This document shows positions 25,577-34,579 of a DNA stretch of 46,350 nt, piece by piece. A program made the position numbers and the translations under genes. The stretch lies in contig CAMAGI010000006.1 in assembly GCA_945833775.1 (NCBI GenBank), positions 1 through 46,350 on the forward strand, given 5' to 3'. The notes under the pieces were generated by a model. The model was not told the origin of the DNA. It saw only the letters and a program-made list of their open reading frames with translations, and ran no database searches. Source of the stretch: an uncultured Lachnospiraceae bacterium. GTDB lineage: Bacteria > Bacillota > Clostridia > Lachnospirales > Lachnospiraceae. Every line of letters begins with the position of its first letter. Positions within the stretch are counted from its first letter, which is position 1.

Positions 25577-27360
25577 TGGGACTTTTTCTCAGTAAGAAGG
25601 AGGCTGCCGGGGACAATCACTACGAGGGAAATGCAATCCTTCGTATGCTTGCCTACATGAAGCCCTATCTGACAACCTTTCTGTTCTGTATCCTTCTGGT
25701 GCTGGCGATAACCGGTCTGGAGCTCTACAAACCGATTCTGATCGGTGACGCCATCGATCGGTATATTTTGAGTGACGGCCCTGTGGATGCGCGTTTTGCG
25801 GGGATCCTAAAGGCCTCCGCGTACTATCTTTGTGTACTGCTGGTATTGTTTGTGTTTAACCGTGCCCAGTATCTGATGCTGCAGACCATGGGGCAGAAGA
25901 TCATCTATCGGGTACGGCAGGAGGTTTTTGAACATATTCTTTCTCTCACCATGCGATTCTTTGACAATACGCCCGTGGGAAAGCTTGTGACCCGTGTGAC
26001 CAATGATGTGGAAGCCCTCAATGAGATGTATTCCAACATTCTGGTGAAACTGTTTCGAAATATCTGCATGGTGTTCGGCATTGCGGTCATGATGCTTGTT
26101 TTAAATGTCCGTATGGCGCTGTATTCCTTTGTGCTGGTGCCGTTTGTAATCGTTCTGACCTGGCTTTTTAAGAATATCTCGAGGAAGGCTTATCAGCTGA
26201 CCAAGACCAGAGTGACGGCGCTCAATACATTTCTTTCGGAAAATATTTCCGGTATGCGTCTGATTCAGATCTTCGTCAGAGAGAAGGAGAAGCACCGGGA
26301 TTTTTGTGCCCGCAGCAGGGAACTCTATCAGGCCAACTTCCGGGAACTGATGGTGTTTGCCATCTTTCGACCCAGCATTGTGTTCTGCTATTCGGCAGCC
26401 CTTGTCATTGTGCTGATAGCCGGAGGCAATGAAGTGCTCCGGGGGACGATCTCCATGGGAACCCTGTACGTGTTCATCAACTATGTCAAATCCTTCTTCC
26501 AGCCCATTCAGGATCTGGCAGAGCAGCTTTCTACCTTACAGTCCGCTGTCGCATCCGCAGAAAAAATCTGCACGATTCTGGATGTCAAACCGTTGATTCA
26601 GGATCCGGAGAAACCGGTGGAGCTTACGGATATCAAGGGCCGCATTGAGTTTCAGAATGTCTGGTTCGCTTACGATGGAGAGAATTATGTGCTGCGGGAT
26701 GTGAGCTTTGTGATCGAACCGGGGATGAGCGTGGCGTTCGTGGGTGCCACCGGCGCAGGGAAATCCTCGATTCTGAACCTGATTGGACGTTACTACGACA
26801 TTCAGAAGGGCCGAATCCTGATTGACGGCGTGGATATCCGCGATCTGGACAGAAAAAAACTGCGTGCCGCCATCGGACAGGTACAGCAGGATGTGTTTAT
26901 TTTCACGGGGGACGTGCGCAGCAACATCCGGCTGCGGGATGAAGAAATCAGCGACGAGGCTGTCCGGGAAGCCGCAAAATATGTAAATGCGGATCGCTTT
27001 ATCGACGGGTTGGAACACGGATACGAAGAGGAGGTTGCAGAACGTGGCGCCACCTTCTCAGCAGGGCAGCGGCAGCTCCTTTCTTTCGCGCGGACGCTTG
27101 CCCACAATCCCAGAATTCTGATCCTCGACGAGGCGACTGCCAATATCGATACGGAGACAGAGCAGTGGATTCAGGATGGTCTGGCAAAGCTTATGCAGGG
27201 ACGCACCACCATCCTGGTTGCTCACAGACTTTCCACCATCCAGCACGCGGACAAGATCATTGTCATGCACAAGGGAAAGATCCGGGAAAGCGGAACCCAC
27301 CGGGAACTTTTGGAACAAAACGGTATCTATAAAAAGCTGTATGAGCTGCAGCTGTCGTGA
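25576..27360 (+). CDS. ABC exporter half-transporter with intact catalytic Glu
   Basis: A 594-residue partner of the preceding exporter. The six-helix domain covers about 1-340. The nucleotide-binding domain has Walker A GATGAGKSS, a degenerate signature FSAGQ (494-498) and a normal Walker B LILDEATA with Glu519. The defects of the two proteins fall in the same composite ATP site: Asp501 of the first protein and FSAGQ of the second. The other site is canonical. The start codon overlaps the previous stop (TGATG), so the subunits are translationally coupled. Confidence 0.94.
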   Translation: MGLFLSKKEAAGDNHYEGNAILRMLAYMKPYLTTFLFCILLVLAITGLELYKPILIGDAIDRYILSDGPVDARFAGILKASAYYLCVLLVLFVFNRAQYLMLQTMGQKIIYRVRQEVFEHILSLTMRFFDNTPVGKLVTRVTNDVEALNEMYSNILVKLFRNICMVFGIAVMMLVLNVRMALYSFVLVPFVIVLTWLFKNISRKAYQLTKTRVTALNTFLSENISGMRLIQIFVREKEKHRDFCARSRELYQANFRELMVFAIFRPSIVFCYSAALVIVLIAGGNEVLRGTISMGTLYVFINYVKSFFQPIQDLAEQLSTLQSAVASAEKICTILDVKPLIQDPEKPVELTDIKGRIEFQNVWFAYDGENYVLRDVSFVIEPGMSVAFVGATGAGKSSILNLIGRYYDIQKGRILIDGVDIRDLDRKKLRAAIGQVQQDVFIFTGDVRSNIRLRDEEISDEAVREAAKYVNADRFIDGLEHGYEEEVAERGATFSAGQRQLLSFARTLAHNPRILILDEATANIDTETEQWIQDGLAKLMQGRTTILVAHRLSTIQHADKIIVMHKGKIRESGTHRELLEQNGIYKKLYELQLS

Positions 27361-27392
27361 GGGAGGAAGCCTGTATTTCCTGTCGAAACCGG

Positions 27393-27421
27393 TTGTAATA
27401 AACGACAGAAAATGGTATCAT
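27393..27421 (+). promoter_or_regulatory. Candidate promoter of the EAL gene
   Basis: TTGTAA (27393-27398), 17-bp spacer, TATCAT (27416-27421). It lies in the 119-bp gap after the exporter genes, which shows no clear terminator. Confidence 0.5.
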
Positions 27422-27479
27422 AGATAGGATGTTGATCACATAGAATCGGATGCACCATCGTGCGAGAAAGGAACCGCTT

Positions 27480-29294
27480 ATGAACATAACCGCTCAGCTG
27501 TGCGGGCTGATTATCATCGGCCTTCTGGTTGGATTTTACAATCGGCTACGGAAAGTCGGGACGCGCTCCGAGATTGTTTTTTCCTGGGTGCTGAACATGA
27601 TCCTTTTTTGCGATGCAATGGATATTCTTTCCATCATCGGTATTACATATCGGGCTTATCTTCCGGACCTTTTGGTGAATTTCATCTGCAAGCTCTATAT
27701 TGCCTCTCTGGTATGGATTACATGCCTTGGACTGAATTATTCCGGAGTGGATATCTATCATGGGCGATGGCCCCGCAGGATGGCAGTATTGGCACAGGTG
27801 TTTCTATCAGGTATCACGATCCTGATTTTTGCGCTTCCGATCCATATTTATCAGGAGGGGCGGATCGCGTACACATACGGGCCAAGTACCATTGTGACCT
27901 ACGCCGGAGCACTGGGTTTTATCCTTGCGACAACCCTGTTTATTCTCCGCCATTGGAACGCAATCTCCCCTGCCAGAAGAAAGGTCGTCTTGCTCTGGAT
28001 GGGAATCTGGATGGCGGCGGCCCTGATTCAAATGCTCTTTCCGCAGATTCTGGCGGTCAGCTTTGCTGCAGTGGTGGGCTGTACCATTATGTTTATCGAG
28101 CTGGAAAATCCGGAGGCATCCATCGACAAATCCACGGGGTGTTTTAACGTACACTCCTTCTGGCTGTATGTGCAGGAGCAATATCAGAGCGGACAGGCCT
28201 TTGCCCTTGTGGTGCTGACGCAGCAACCGGAGGCGAAAATTTCCGTTGCCGCCGTGGTTGCTCTTTTGGAGAAGCTTCCCAATGCGCGGATTTTTAAAAA
28301 TGGCGGCGATGAATTCTTTATCCTATGGAACAACAGAGAGGAATGGAAGATTCCCGAAATCCCCGGTTGGGATGCCATTGCAGTACCTGACAGCCGGGTG
28401 GTCGACGGTGCGACTCAGTTGAGCAGTCTGCTCCAGTATGCAGCGGTATTTCGCATCCAGGGAGAGACGATTGTCATTGATGAGAAGTTTGCCGAGGAGA
28501 AGAGAAATCGGGATTCCATGGAGCAGGAATTGAAGGCTGCCATGGAGGAGGATCGTGTGGAGGTCTTCTATCAGCCGATCTATTCTTTGCAAAATCAGTC
28601 GTTTACTTCGGCGGAGGCTCTGGTGCGCATCCGCAGGAAGGATGGTTCTCTGATCCCGCCCATGCAGTTTGTTCCGATTGCCGAGAGTACCGGCCTGATT
28701 CAGCAGCTGGGCAGACTGGTATTACAGAAAACCTGCCGATTCATCCGGGAGAACGATCTGCTGCGGCAGGGCATTGAGTATATTGAGGTGAATCTGTCCG
28801 TAAAACAGTGTGAGGATAAACAGCTTGCGGCGGAATGTATGGAGATCCTGGATAAGGAAAGGCTGGATGCCGGAGCAATCAATCTGGAGATTACGGAGAC
28901 GGCATCCGTCCGCTCGGAACAGATTCTGCTGGAGAATATGCAGCTTCTGATCGATTGCGGGATGTCCTTCTCGCTGGACGATTTCGGAACCGGCCGTTCA
29001 AATCTCAACTACATCATGAATATGCCGGTTTCCATCGTGAAATTCGATCGCAGCTTTACGCAGGCGTATTTCACCAATGAAAAGGCCCGTGCAGTTTTGA
29101 GCGGAACTATTGAGACCATCAAAAATCTGGGCTTGAAGATTGTGGCAGAGGGTGTCGAGACAGAACATGAACTGAATGGTATGGGGGATGCCGGAGTGGA
29201 TTACATACAGGGCTACTATTTTTCGAAGCCTTTGCCGGCTTTCGATTTTTTGGACTTTATCCGTGAGAAAAACAGAGTGAGCGGTATGGTTTGA
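27480..29294 (+). CDS. Membrane EAL-domain protein with a vestigial GGDEF domain
   Basis: A 604-residue predicted cyclic-di-GMP phosphodiesterase. Residues about 5-205 hold roughly seven membrane helices. A shortened GGDEF-like segment runs from STGCF (218) to past GGDEF (275-279); the signature is kept but the metal-binding DxDxFK segment is missing and the spacing is about 20 residues too short, so it should not make cyclic di-GMP. The EAL domain appears active: EAL at 379-381, VNLSVKQ, ITETAS, DDFGTG and KIVAEGVET. ATG 27480 follows AAAGGA; the frame from 27450 has no site. metF starts 31 bp after the stop with no terminator between them, so they may share a transcript. Confidence 0.93.
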   Translation: MNITAQLCGLIIIGLLVGFYNRLRKVGTRSEIVFSWVLNMILFCDAMDILSIIGITYRAYLPDLLVNFICKLYIASLVWITCLGLNYSGVDIYHGRWPRRMAVLAQVFLSGITILIFALPIHIYQEGRIAYTYGPSTIVTYAGALGFILATTLFILRHWNAISPARRKVVLLWMGIWMAAALIQMLFPQILAVSFAAVVGCTIMFIELENPEASIDKSTGCFNVHSFWLYVQEQYQSGQAFALVVLTQQPEAKISVAAVVALLEKLPNARIFKNGGDEFFILWNNREEWKIPEIPGWDAIAVPDSRVVDGATQLSSLLQYAAVFRIQGETIVIDEKFAEEKRNRDSMEQELKAAMEEDRVEVFYQPIYSLQNQSFTSAEALVRIRRKDGSLIPPMQFVPIAESTGLIQQLGRLVLQKTCRFIRENDLLRQGIEYIEVNLSVKQCEDKQLAAECMEILDKERLDAGAINLEITETASVRSEQILLENMQLLIDCGMSFSLDDFGTGRSNLNYIMNMPVSIVKFDRSFTQAYFTNEKARAVLSGTIETIKNLGLKIVAEGVETEHELNGMGDAGVDYIQGYYFSKPLPAFDFLDFIREKNRVSGMV

Positions 29295-29325
29295 AACAAA
29301 ACAACCATTTGGAAAGGATAGAATT

Positions 29326-30213
29326 ATGAAAATTATTGATATATTAAATCAGGATCAGATGTCCCTCTCCTTTGAGGTATTTCCCCCCAAGAAAGAGAGC
29401 TCCTTTGAGAGTGTGCGCGTGGCAACGGAGCAGATTGCCGCACTCAAACCGGCATTTATGAGTGTGACCTACGGTGCCGGCGGCGGAACCAGTGAATATA
29501 CCCTTGCCGTGGCTAAGAATATCAAGGACAAATACAATGTACCCATGTTGGCACATCTCACCTGTGTATCCTCGGACAAAGCGACGATTCAGCAGAGAAT
29601 CCGGGATATGAAGGCGAACGGAATCACCAATGTCATGGCACTTCGGGGGGATCTGACACCGGAACTGGAGCAATCGGACAGAAGCAAATGGGATTATCGC
29701 TATGCGGTTGAATTGATTCGTGAATTGAAGGAAGAGACGGATTTTTGCATCGGCGCAGCGTGCTATCCCGAGGTTCATCCCGAAAGCCCCAGCCAGAGAG
29801 AAGACATTCGACGCCTGAAAGAAAAGGTGGATGCGGGTGTCGACTTTCTCACCACACAGATGGTTTTTGACAACAATCTGTTCTATAATTTTCTGTATAA
29901 ACTGCGGGAAGCCGGTATCACGGTTCCCGTACTTCCCGGCATCATGCCCATTACCAATGCGAATCAGGTGGAGCGTGCGATCCGGCTGTCCGGTGCATTC
30001 ATGCCCCAGCGCTTCCGCGCAATGGTAGACAAATTCGGCTCCGATCCGGCAGCTATGAAGCAGGCGGGCATCGCGTATGCAACGGACCAGATCATTGATC
30101 TGTATGCAAACGGAATCACCAATGTTCATGTTTATTCCATGAATAAGCCGGACGTAGCGGAGGGAATTCATCGCAACCTGTCCGATATCCTGGGAAACAG
30201 TTTTCTGGATTGA
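29326..30213 (+). CDS. metF: Methylenetetrahydrofolate reductase
   Basis: MetF reduces 5,10-methylene-THF to 5-methyl-THF, the methyl donor for methionine synthase. At 295 aa the protein has the size of bacterial MetF. Family markers include SLSFEVFPPK, FMSVTYGAGG, LAHLTCV, NVMALRGD and PGIMPI. GGAAAGGA precedes ATG 29326. It is the first gene of a methionine cluster with the reactivation protein and metH, spaced 23 and 27 bp apart. Confidence 0.96.
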   Translation: MKIIDILNQDQMSLSFEVFPPKKESSFESVRVATEQIAALKPAFMSVTYGAGGGTSEYTLAVAKNIKDKYNVPMLAHLTCVSSDKATIQQRIRDMKANGITNVMALRGDLTPELEQSDRSKWDYRYAVELIRELKEETDFCIGAACYPEVHPESPSQREDIRRLKEKVDAGVDFLTTQMVFDNNLFYNFLYKLREAGITVPVLPGIMPITNANQVERAIRLSGAFMPQRFRAMVDKFGSDPAAMKQAGIAYATDQIIDLYANGITNVHVYSMNKPDVAEGIHRNLSDILGNSFLD

Positions 30214-30236
30214 GAGGATATTCGAGAGGGACAGGC

Positions 30237-30932
30237 ATGACGGAAAACACGGTTTATGTGAAAAAATACGGCTCCGGCGATGGGGGATTTCCGGTGAATG
30301 AACGGGAGATCTGGCGCTACTGCGGCTACATGGGGATGGCTGAGACCGTGGACGATGCACTGAAAGAACTGCTTTCTGAGGTGCGTAGCGAGCTGGAGGG
30401 TGCATTCTCCTACAAAGTCTGCTACAGAAGAATGGAGCTTTCCTGGCAGGACGGCATGCCTGTTCTGCCCTTCGGGGTGCAGTCCGGTGATCTGGCCAGA
30501 TGTCTTGCGGGAAGTCGAGAGGTGATTCTGTTTGCGGCAACCGTAGGGCTGGAGATTGATCGCCATATCGCCAGACATCAGCGGTTTGCTCCGACAAAGG
30601 CGCTCCTCATGCAGGCTTACGGCGCGGAGCGGGTGGAGGGCCTGTGTGATGGGTTCTGCAGGGAGATCGCAGATCAGGCAGCGCAGGAGGGACTTTCCTG
30701 CACGGCACGGTTTTCCCCGGGATATGGGGATCTTCCGCTGGAGACACAGAACGATTTTTTCCGTCTTCTGGACTGTAGCCGGCAGATCGGCATCGCTCTG
30801 AATGAAAGTCTTCTCATGACACCCTCCAAATCGGTCACTGCGATCTTCGGTCTGGGGGAATGTGTCGGGGAAAAGAGGCGACATGGCTGTGCGGATTGTA
30901 CCGGAGTGGATTGCGCATTCAGAACCGTCTGA
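30237..30932 (+). CDS. Methionine synthase reactivation domain protein
   Basis: A 231-residue protein equivalent to the C-terminal SAM-binding reactivation domain of long MetH. Oxidised cob(II)alamin is reduced and remethylated there with S-adenosylmethionine. The diagnostic stretch is ARFSPGYGDLPLETQ followed by LTPSKSVTAIFG-like MTPSKSVTAIFGLG. A Cys-rich tail, CADCTGVDC, is present. ATG 30237 has GAGAGGG upstream. It precedes a short metH that lacks this domain, so the two proteins together match one long MetH; a similar split is known from Thermotoga. Confidence 0.92.
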   Translation: MTENTVYVKKYGSGDGGFPVNEREIWRYCGYMGMAETVDDALKELLSEVRSELEGAFSYKVCYRRMELSWQDGMPVLPFGVQSGDLARCLAGSREVILFAATVGLEIDRHIARHQRFAPTKALLMQAYGAERVEGLCDGFCREIADQAAQEGLSCTARFSPGYGDLPLETQNDFFRLLDCSRQIGIALNESLLMTPSKSVTAIFGLGECVGEKRRHGCADCTGVDCAFRTV

Positions 30933-30959
30933 GCGGAAGAATTGGGAAGAGGTAGAGAG

Positions 30960-33404
30960 ATGAACGTATTGGATTATGTAAAAGATCACATTGTGTATCT
31001 GGACGGCGGTATGGGAACGCTTTTACAGAAGCGCGGACTGCAGCCCGGAGAATTGCCGGAGCGCTGGAATGTCTCCCATCCGGACGTGATCGTTGAGATT
31101 CAGAAATCTTATTTTGATGCCGGGTCGAATATTGTCTGCACCAACACCTTCGGTGCCAATTCCCTGAAATTTGAAGAGGAAGAGTTAAAGAGTCTGATTC
31201 TTGCCGCGGTTGAGAATGCGAAGCGCGCGCGTGAGCTTTCAGGCGCAAGCCAGGAAAAGTATATTGCGCTGGATATCGGCCCCATGGGAAAGCTGTTAGA
31301 GCCCTACGGGGATTTTGCATTTGAGGATGCCGTGAGTGTCTATGCAAAAACGGTACAGATCGGTGCAGCCTGCGGTGTGGATCTGATTTTTATTGAGACC
31401 ATGAACGACAGTTACGACACCAAGGCGGCATTGCTTGCAGCCAAAGAAAACTGCGATCTGCCGGTGTTTGTATCCAATGCCTACGGCGAGGACGGTAAGC
31501 TGATGACCGGTGCATCCCCTGCGGCAATGGTTGCCATGCTGGAGGGAATGCACGCAGATGCCATCGGCGCCAACTGTTCTCTGGGGCCCGGACAGCTGAA
31601 AGGTGTGGTGGAGGAGTATCTGTCTTATGCGTCCGTTCCCGTTCTGTTAAAGCCCAATGCCGGACTGCCCCGCAGTGAAAACGGACAGACGATCTACGAT
31701 GTGGATCCCCGGGAGTTTGCCGCGGATATGGCTGACTATATTCAGGCGGGTGTCCGCATCGCCGGTGGGTGCTGCGGAACCACACCGGAATACATCGCTG
31801 CAACACGGCAGGCGACTCTTGGTATGGAGCCGAAGCCGGTGACAGATAAAAACCGTACGCTGATCAGCTCTTACACCCATGTGGTGGAGTTTCAGGATTC
31901 TCCGGTCCTGATCGGGGAACGGATCAATCCGACGGGAAAGAAGCGCTTTAAAGAAGCTCTGCGCAATCGGGATATCGACTACATCCTCGGTGAGGGGCTT
32001 GCCCAGCAGGAAAGGGGGGCCCATGTGCTGGATGTCAATGTGGGACTTCCGGAGATCGATGAGCCGGAGCTGTTAAAAACGGTCTGCTTTGAACTGCAGG
32101 CGATTATCGATCTTCCCCTGCAGATTGATACCACCGATGTGACTGCCATGGAGCTTGCCCTCAGGCGCTACAACGGAAAGGCCATGATCAATTCCGTAAA
32201 CGGCAAGGAGGAAGTAATGCGGGAGGTTTTCCCGCTGGTGCGCAAATACGGAGGACTTGTGGTTTGCCTGACGCTGGATGAGAACGGCATTCCCGAGACG
32301 GCACAGGAGAGGGTGGCCATTGCAGAGAAAATTATCAGGACAGCGGAGAACTACGGCATTGCCAAAAAGGATCTGATCTTTGACACACTTGCCATGACGG
32401 TCAGTGCAGACAGCCGTGCGGCACTTGCCACGTTGCAGTCCTTAAATATCATACGTCATAAACTGGGATGTCACACTTCCCTGGGGGTATCCAATGTTTC
32501 CTTCGGACTTCCCAACCGGGAAATTATCACGGCGGCTTTTTTCTCTCTTGCCATGGAGAACGGGTTGTCCGCGGCGATTATGAATCCCAATTCGAACGAG
32601 ATGATGAAGAGCTATTACTCCTTCCGGGCGCTTCACGGATTGGATGAAAATTGCACGGACTACATTACGAATATCGGAAGATATGCGACCGTCGAAGCTG
32701 CGACGGCTTCTTCCGGGAAAACAGTAGCGGAAAATCCCGGAAGTCCCTCCGAAGGGGCGGAGCCGAAGGTTGCAAGCGATCTGCAGCGCGCAATTGTGAA
32801 GGGACGAAAGGAGCAGGCTGCCGTTCTCACGGTCAAAATGCTGGAGTGTGAGGAGCCTCTGGACATCGTCACCAACCACATCATTCCGGCACTGGATATC
32901 GTGGGCAAGGGTTTTGAGAAAAAGACCATGTATCTTCCCCAGCTTCTGATGAGTGCGGAAGCCTCCCAGTGTGCTTTTGAGAAGATCCGGCAGAAGATGA
33001 CCGAAGGCCCCTCCGAGTCGGTAAGCCGCGGTAAATTTGTGATTGCCACAGTACATGGAGACATTCACGACATCGGTAAAAATATCGTGAAGCTGATCCT
33101 GGAAAACTACGGCTTTGACGTCTATGATCTGGGCAAGGATGTGCCACCCGAAAGGGTCGTGGAAACAGTTGTGGAGCAACACGCTCCCCTTGTGGGGCTG
33201 AGCGCCCTCATGACCACGACGGTTCCCGCCATGGAGGAGACCATCAAGCAGCTTCGCAAGGCGGCGCCCTGGGCAAAGGTGGTCGTCGGCGGCGCCGTAC
33301 TCACCCAGGAATATGCAGACAGCATCGGAGCGGACTGTTATGCCAAGGATGCAATGGCGACGGTGCGCTATGCAATGCAGGAGATGGAAAAACTTGCAAA
33401 ATAA
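30960..33404 (+). CDS. metH: B12-dependent methionine synthase, short form
   Basis: MetH moves the methyl group of 5-methyl-THF to homocysteine through cobalamin. At 814 aa it has three of the four classical modules. The homocysteine module (about 1-290) has zinc ligands Cys206, Cys271 and Cys272. The pterin module (about 310-570) begins IGERINPTGKKRF. The cobalamin cap and binding module (about 600-814) has DIHDIGKN with His703 as the cobalt ligand. The reactivation module is absent and encoded by the gene before it. ATG 30960 has GAGG about 8 bases upstream. The stop codon falls in an 11-bp repeat array. Confidence 0.96.
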   Translation: MNVLDYVKDHIVYLDGGMGTLLQKRGLQPGELPERWNVSHPDVIVEIQKSYFDAGSNIVCTNTFGANSLKFEEEELKSLILAAVENAKRARELSGASQEKYIALDIGPMGKLLEPYGDFAFEDAVSVYAKTVQIGAACGVDLIFIETMNDSYDTKAALLAAKENCDLPVFVSNAYGEDGKLMTGASPAAMVAMLEGMHADAIGANCSLGPGQLKGVVEEYLSYASVPVLLKPNAGLPRSENGQTIYDVDPREFAADMADYIQAGVRIAGGCCGTTPEYIAATRQATLGMEPKPVTDKNRTLISSYTHVVEFQDSPVLIGERINPTGKKRFKEALRNRDIDYILGEGLAQQERGAHVLDVNVGLPEIDEPELLKTVCFELQAIIDLPLQIDTTDVTAMELALRRYNGKAMINSVNGKEEVMREVFPLVRKYGGLVVCLTLDENGIPETAQERVAIAEKIIRTAENYGIAKKDLIFDTLAMTVSADSRAALATLQSLNIIRHKLGCHTSLGVSNVSFGLPNREIITAAFFSLAMENGLSAAIMNPNSNEMMKSYYSFRALHGLDENCTDYITNIGRYATVEAATASSGKTVAENPGSPSEGAEPKVASDLQRAIVKGRKEQAAVLTVKMLECEEPLDIVTNHIIPALDIVGKGFEKKTMYLPQLLMSAEASQCAFEKIRQKMTEGPSESVSRGKFVIATVHGDIHDIGKNIVKLILENYGFDVYDLGKDVPPERVVETVVEQHAPLVGLSALMTTTVPAMEETIKQLRKAAPWAKVVVGGAVLTQEYADSIGADCYAKDAMATVRYAMQEMEKLAK

Positions 33405-33448
33405 TTGCAAAATAACTGCAAAATGACCCCAAAACAGCCCCAAAACAA
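33394..33448 (+). repeat. Five 11-bp A-tract repeats over the metH stop codon
   Basis: The units are TTGCAAAATAA (33394 and 33405), CTGCAAAATGA (33416), CCCCAAAACAG (33427) and CCCCAAAACAA (33438). The first unit carries the metH stop codon TAA at 33402-33404. The A4 tracts recur every 11 bp, close to one DNA turn, which should bend the DNA. The array lies about 100 bp upstream of the small membrane-protein gene. Confidence 0.85.
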
Positions 33449-33552
33449 CCATATTAAGACCCGTTTATAGTACTCAATATGTGATATTCTTACTCTGTAA
33501 TCAGGAAATGCAGGGAAGTCCCGTGGAGAACGCGGGCGGAGAGGAGTCACAT

Positions 33553-33933
33553 ATGAGAAGAGGAAATGGCAGGCAAGAGCGTATTTTTCACCTCGCAGCA
33601 CTGTTGCTCGGATTGATCATCGTATTTGGTTTTTCTGTGACGGTGATTGCCGGAAACGGTGGGACAGCCGAGGAACTTGAACGCTTTTACGAAGAACAGG
33701 AAAAAGTCTATGTGCAGGAGATTCGCACATTCTTAAAGGAACAGGGTTATCAAAACTGCGGTGTAACGCTGACCCGTGTGACTACGGAGGACGGAAGTCG
33801 CACGTACACGGTCCGCATGCATCACAAGTATTTTGACAGACTGGATGAAGCCGGCAGGGAGGAACTGGAGAACGCGTTGAATGCTTATGCGTTTGAACAG
33901 GAATTCTGCAGCTTCCGTTACCGCTACAGCTGA
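33553..33933 (+). CDS. Small membrane-anchored protein of unknown function
   Basis: A 126-residue protein not recognised as a named family. One hydrophobic segment at about residues 13-32 (FHLAALLLGLIIVFGFSVTVIA) is a membrane anchor or signal peptide, leaving an acidic, mixed alpha/beta domain outside the cytoplasm. It contains two cysteines (in YQNCGVTL and EFCSFRY) that could form a disulfide. ATG 33553 has GGAGAGGAG upstream; the longer frame from 33481 has no site. It stands between metH and a DUF1653 gene with its own upstream gap, and its neighbours do not suggest a role. Confidence 0.75.
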   Translation: MRRGNGRQERIFHLAALLLGLIIVFGFSVTVIAGNGGTAEELERFYEEQEKVYVQEIRTFLKEQGYQNCGVTLTRVTTEDGSRTYTVRMHHKYFDRLDEAGREELENALNAYAFEQEFCSFRYRYS

Positions 33934-33972
33934 GCGGTTCGCAAATTTAAGAATTGGGTCGACACAAAGCGC

Positions 33973-34001
33973 ATGACTTTTTTTCTTCACGGGGGTATAC
34001 T
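33973..34001 (+). promoter_or_regulatory. Candidate promoter of the DUF1653 gene
   Basis: ATGACT (33973-33978), 17-bp spacer, TATACT (33996-34001), with a T-tract in the spacer. The start would be near 34008, 38 bases before the ATG. Confidence 0.5.
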
Positions 34002-34045
34002 TAAGAGTGGACCGATGATCGATTGGATAGAAGAGAGGAGCGAAT

Positions 34046-34579
34046 ATGGGCTTTGTTCCGAGACCACAGGAAGTTTATCGACATTTTAAAGGAAATCAGT
34101 ATCAGATCACAGCGATAGCAGAACACACCGAGACCGGTGAGACTCTGGTTATCTATCAGGCTCTGTACGGTGATTTCAAAATCTATGCCAGACCGCTTGC
34201 GATGTTCGTAAGCCCGGTGGACCATGCGAAGTATCCGGATGTAAAACAGCAGTTTCGCTTTGAATTGCAGGGCCCGGATGCCGAGAGACAAATACGGGAA
34301 TCCGGCGTAGATGTAGGGCAGCCGTCAGAAGAAACCTGTGACCGGAAGGAAGAGGGGCCGGACCCCATGGTGGTTGAATTTCTGGATGCTTCGACCTATG
34401 AGGAGAGGCTGAACATTCTCACGGGTCTGCACCACAGAATCACCGATGAGATGCTCACCACCATGTCCATCGTGTGCGATATTGAGCTGGGCGATGGGGA
34501 TGTGGAGTCCCGTTACGATGAGCTGCGAAGTTGTCTTCTCACCCTGGAGAAGTATGAGTGTAACCGGCTGCGATCCTGA
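34046..34579 (+). CDS. DUF1653 domain-containing protein
   Basis: A 177-residue cytoplasmic protein. The N-terminal 65 residues match DUF1653: YRHFKGNQYQITAIAEHTETGE, VIYQALYGD and ARPLAMFVSPVD. The rest, after a variable linker around 85-110, is a helical tail (EFLDASTYEERLNIL onwards) often found with this domain in Lachnospiraceae. The biochemical role of DUF1653 is not established. GAGAGGAG precedes ATG 34046. The 5'-nucleotidase gene begins 85 bp downstream. Confidence 0.88.
   Translation: MGFVPRPQEVYRHFKGNQYQITAIAEHTETGETLVIYQALYGDFKIYARPLAMFVSPVDHAKYPDVKQQFRFELQGPDAERQIRESGVDVGQPSEETCDRKEEGPDPMVVEFLDASTYEERLNILTGLHHRITDEMLTTMSIVCDIELGDGDVESRYDELRSCLLTLEKYECNRLRS

Noticed and set aside
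29344-30597. 417-codon minus-strand frame
   Set aside because: Antisense to metF and the reactivation gene; no recognisable domain.
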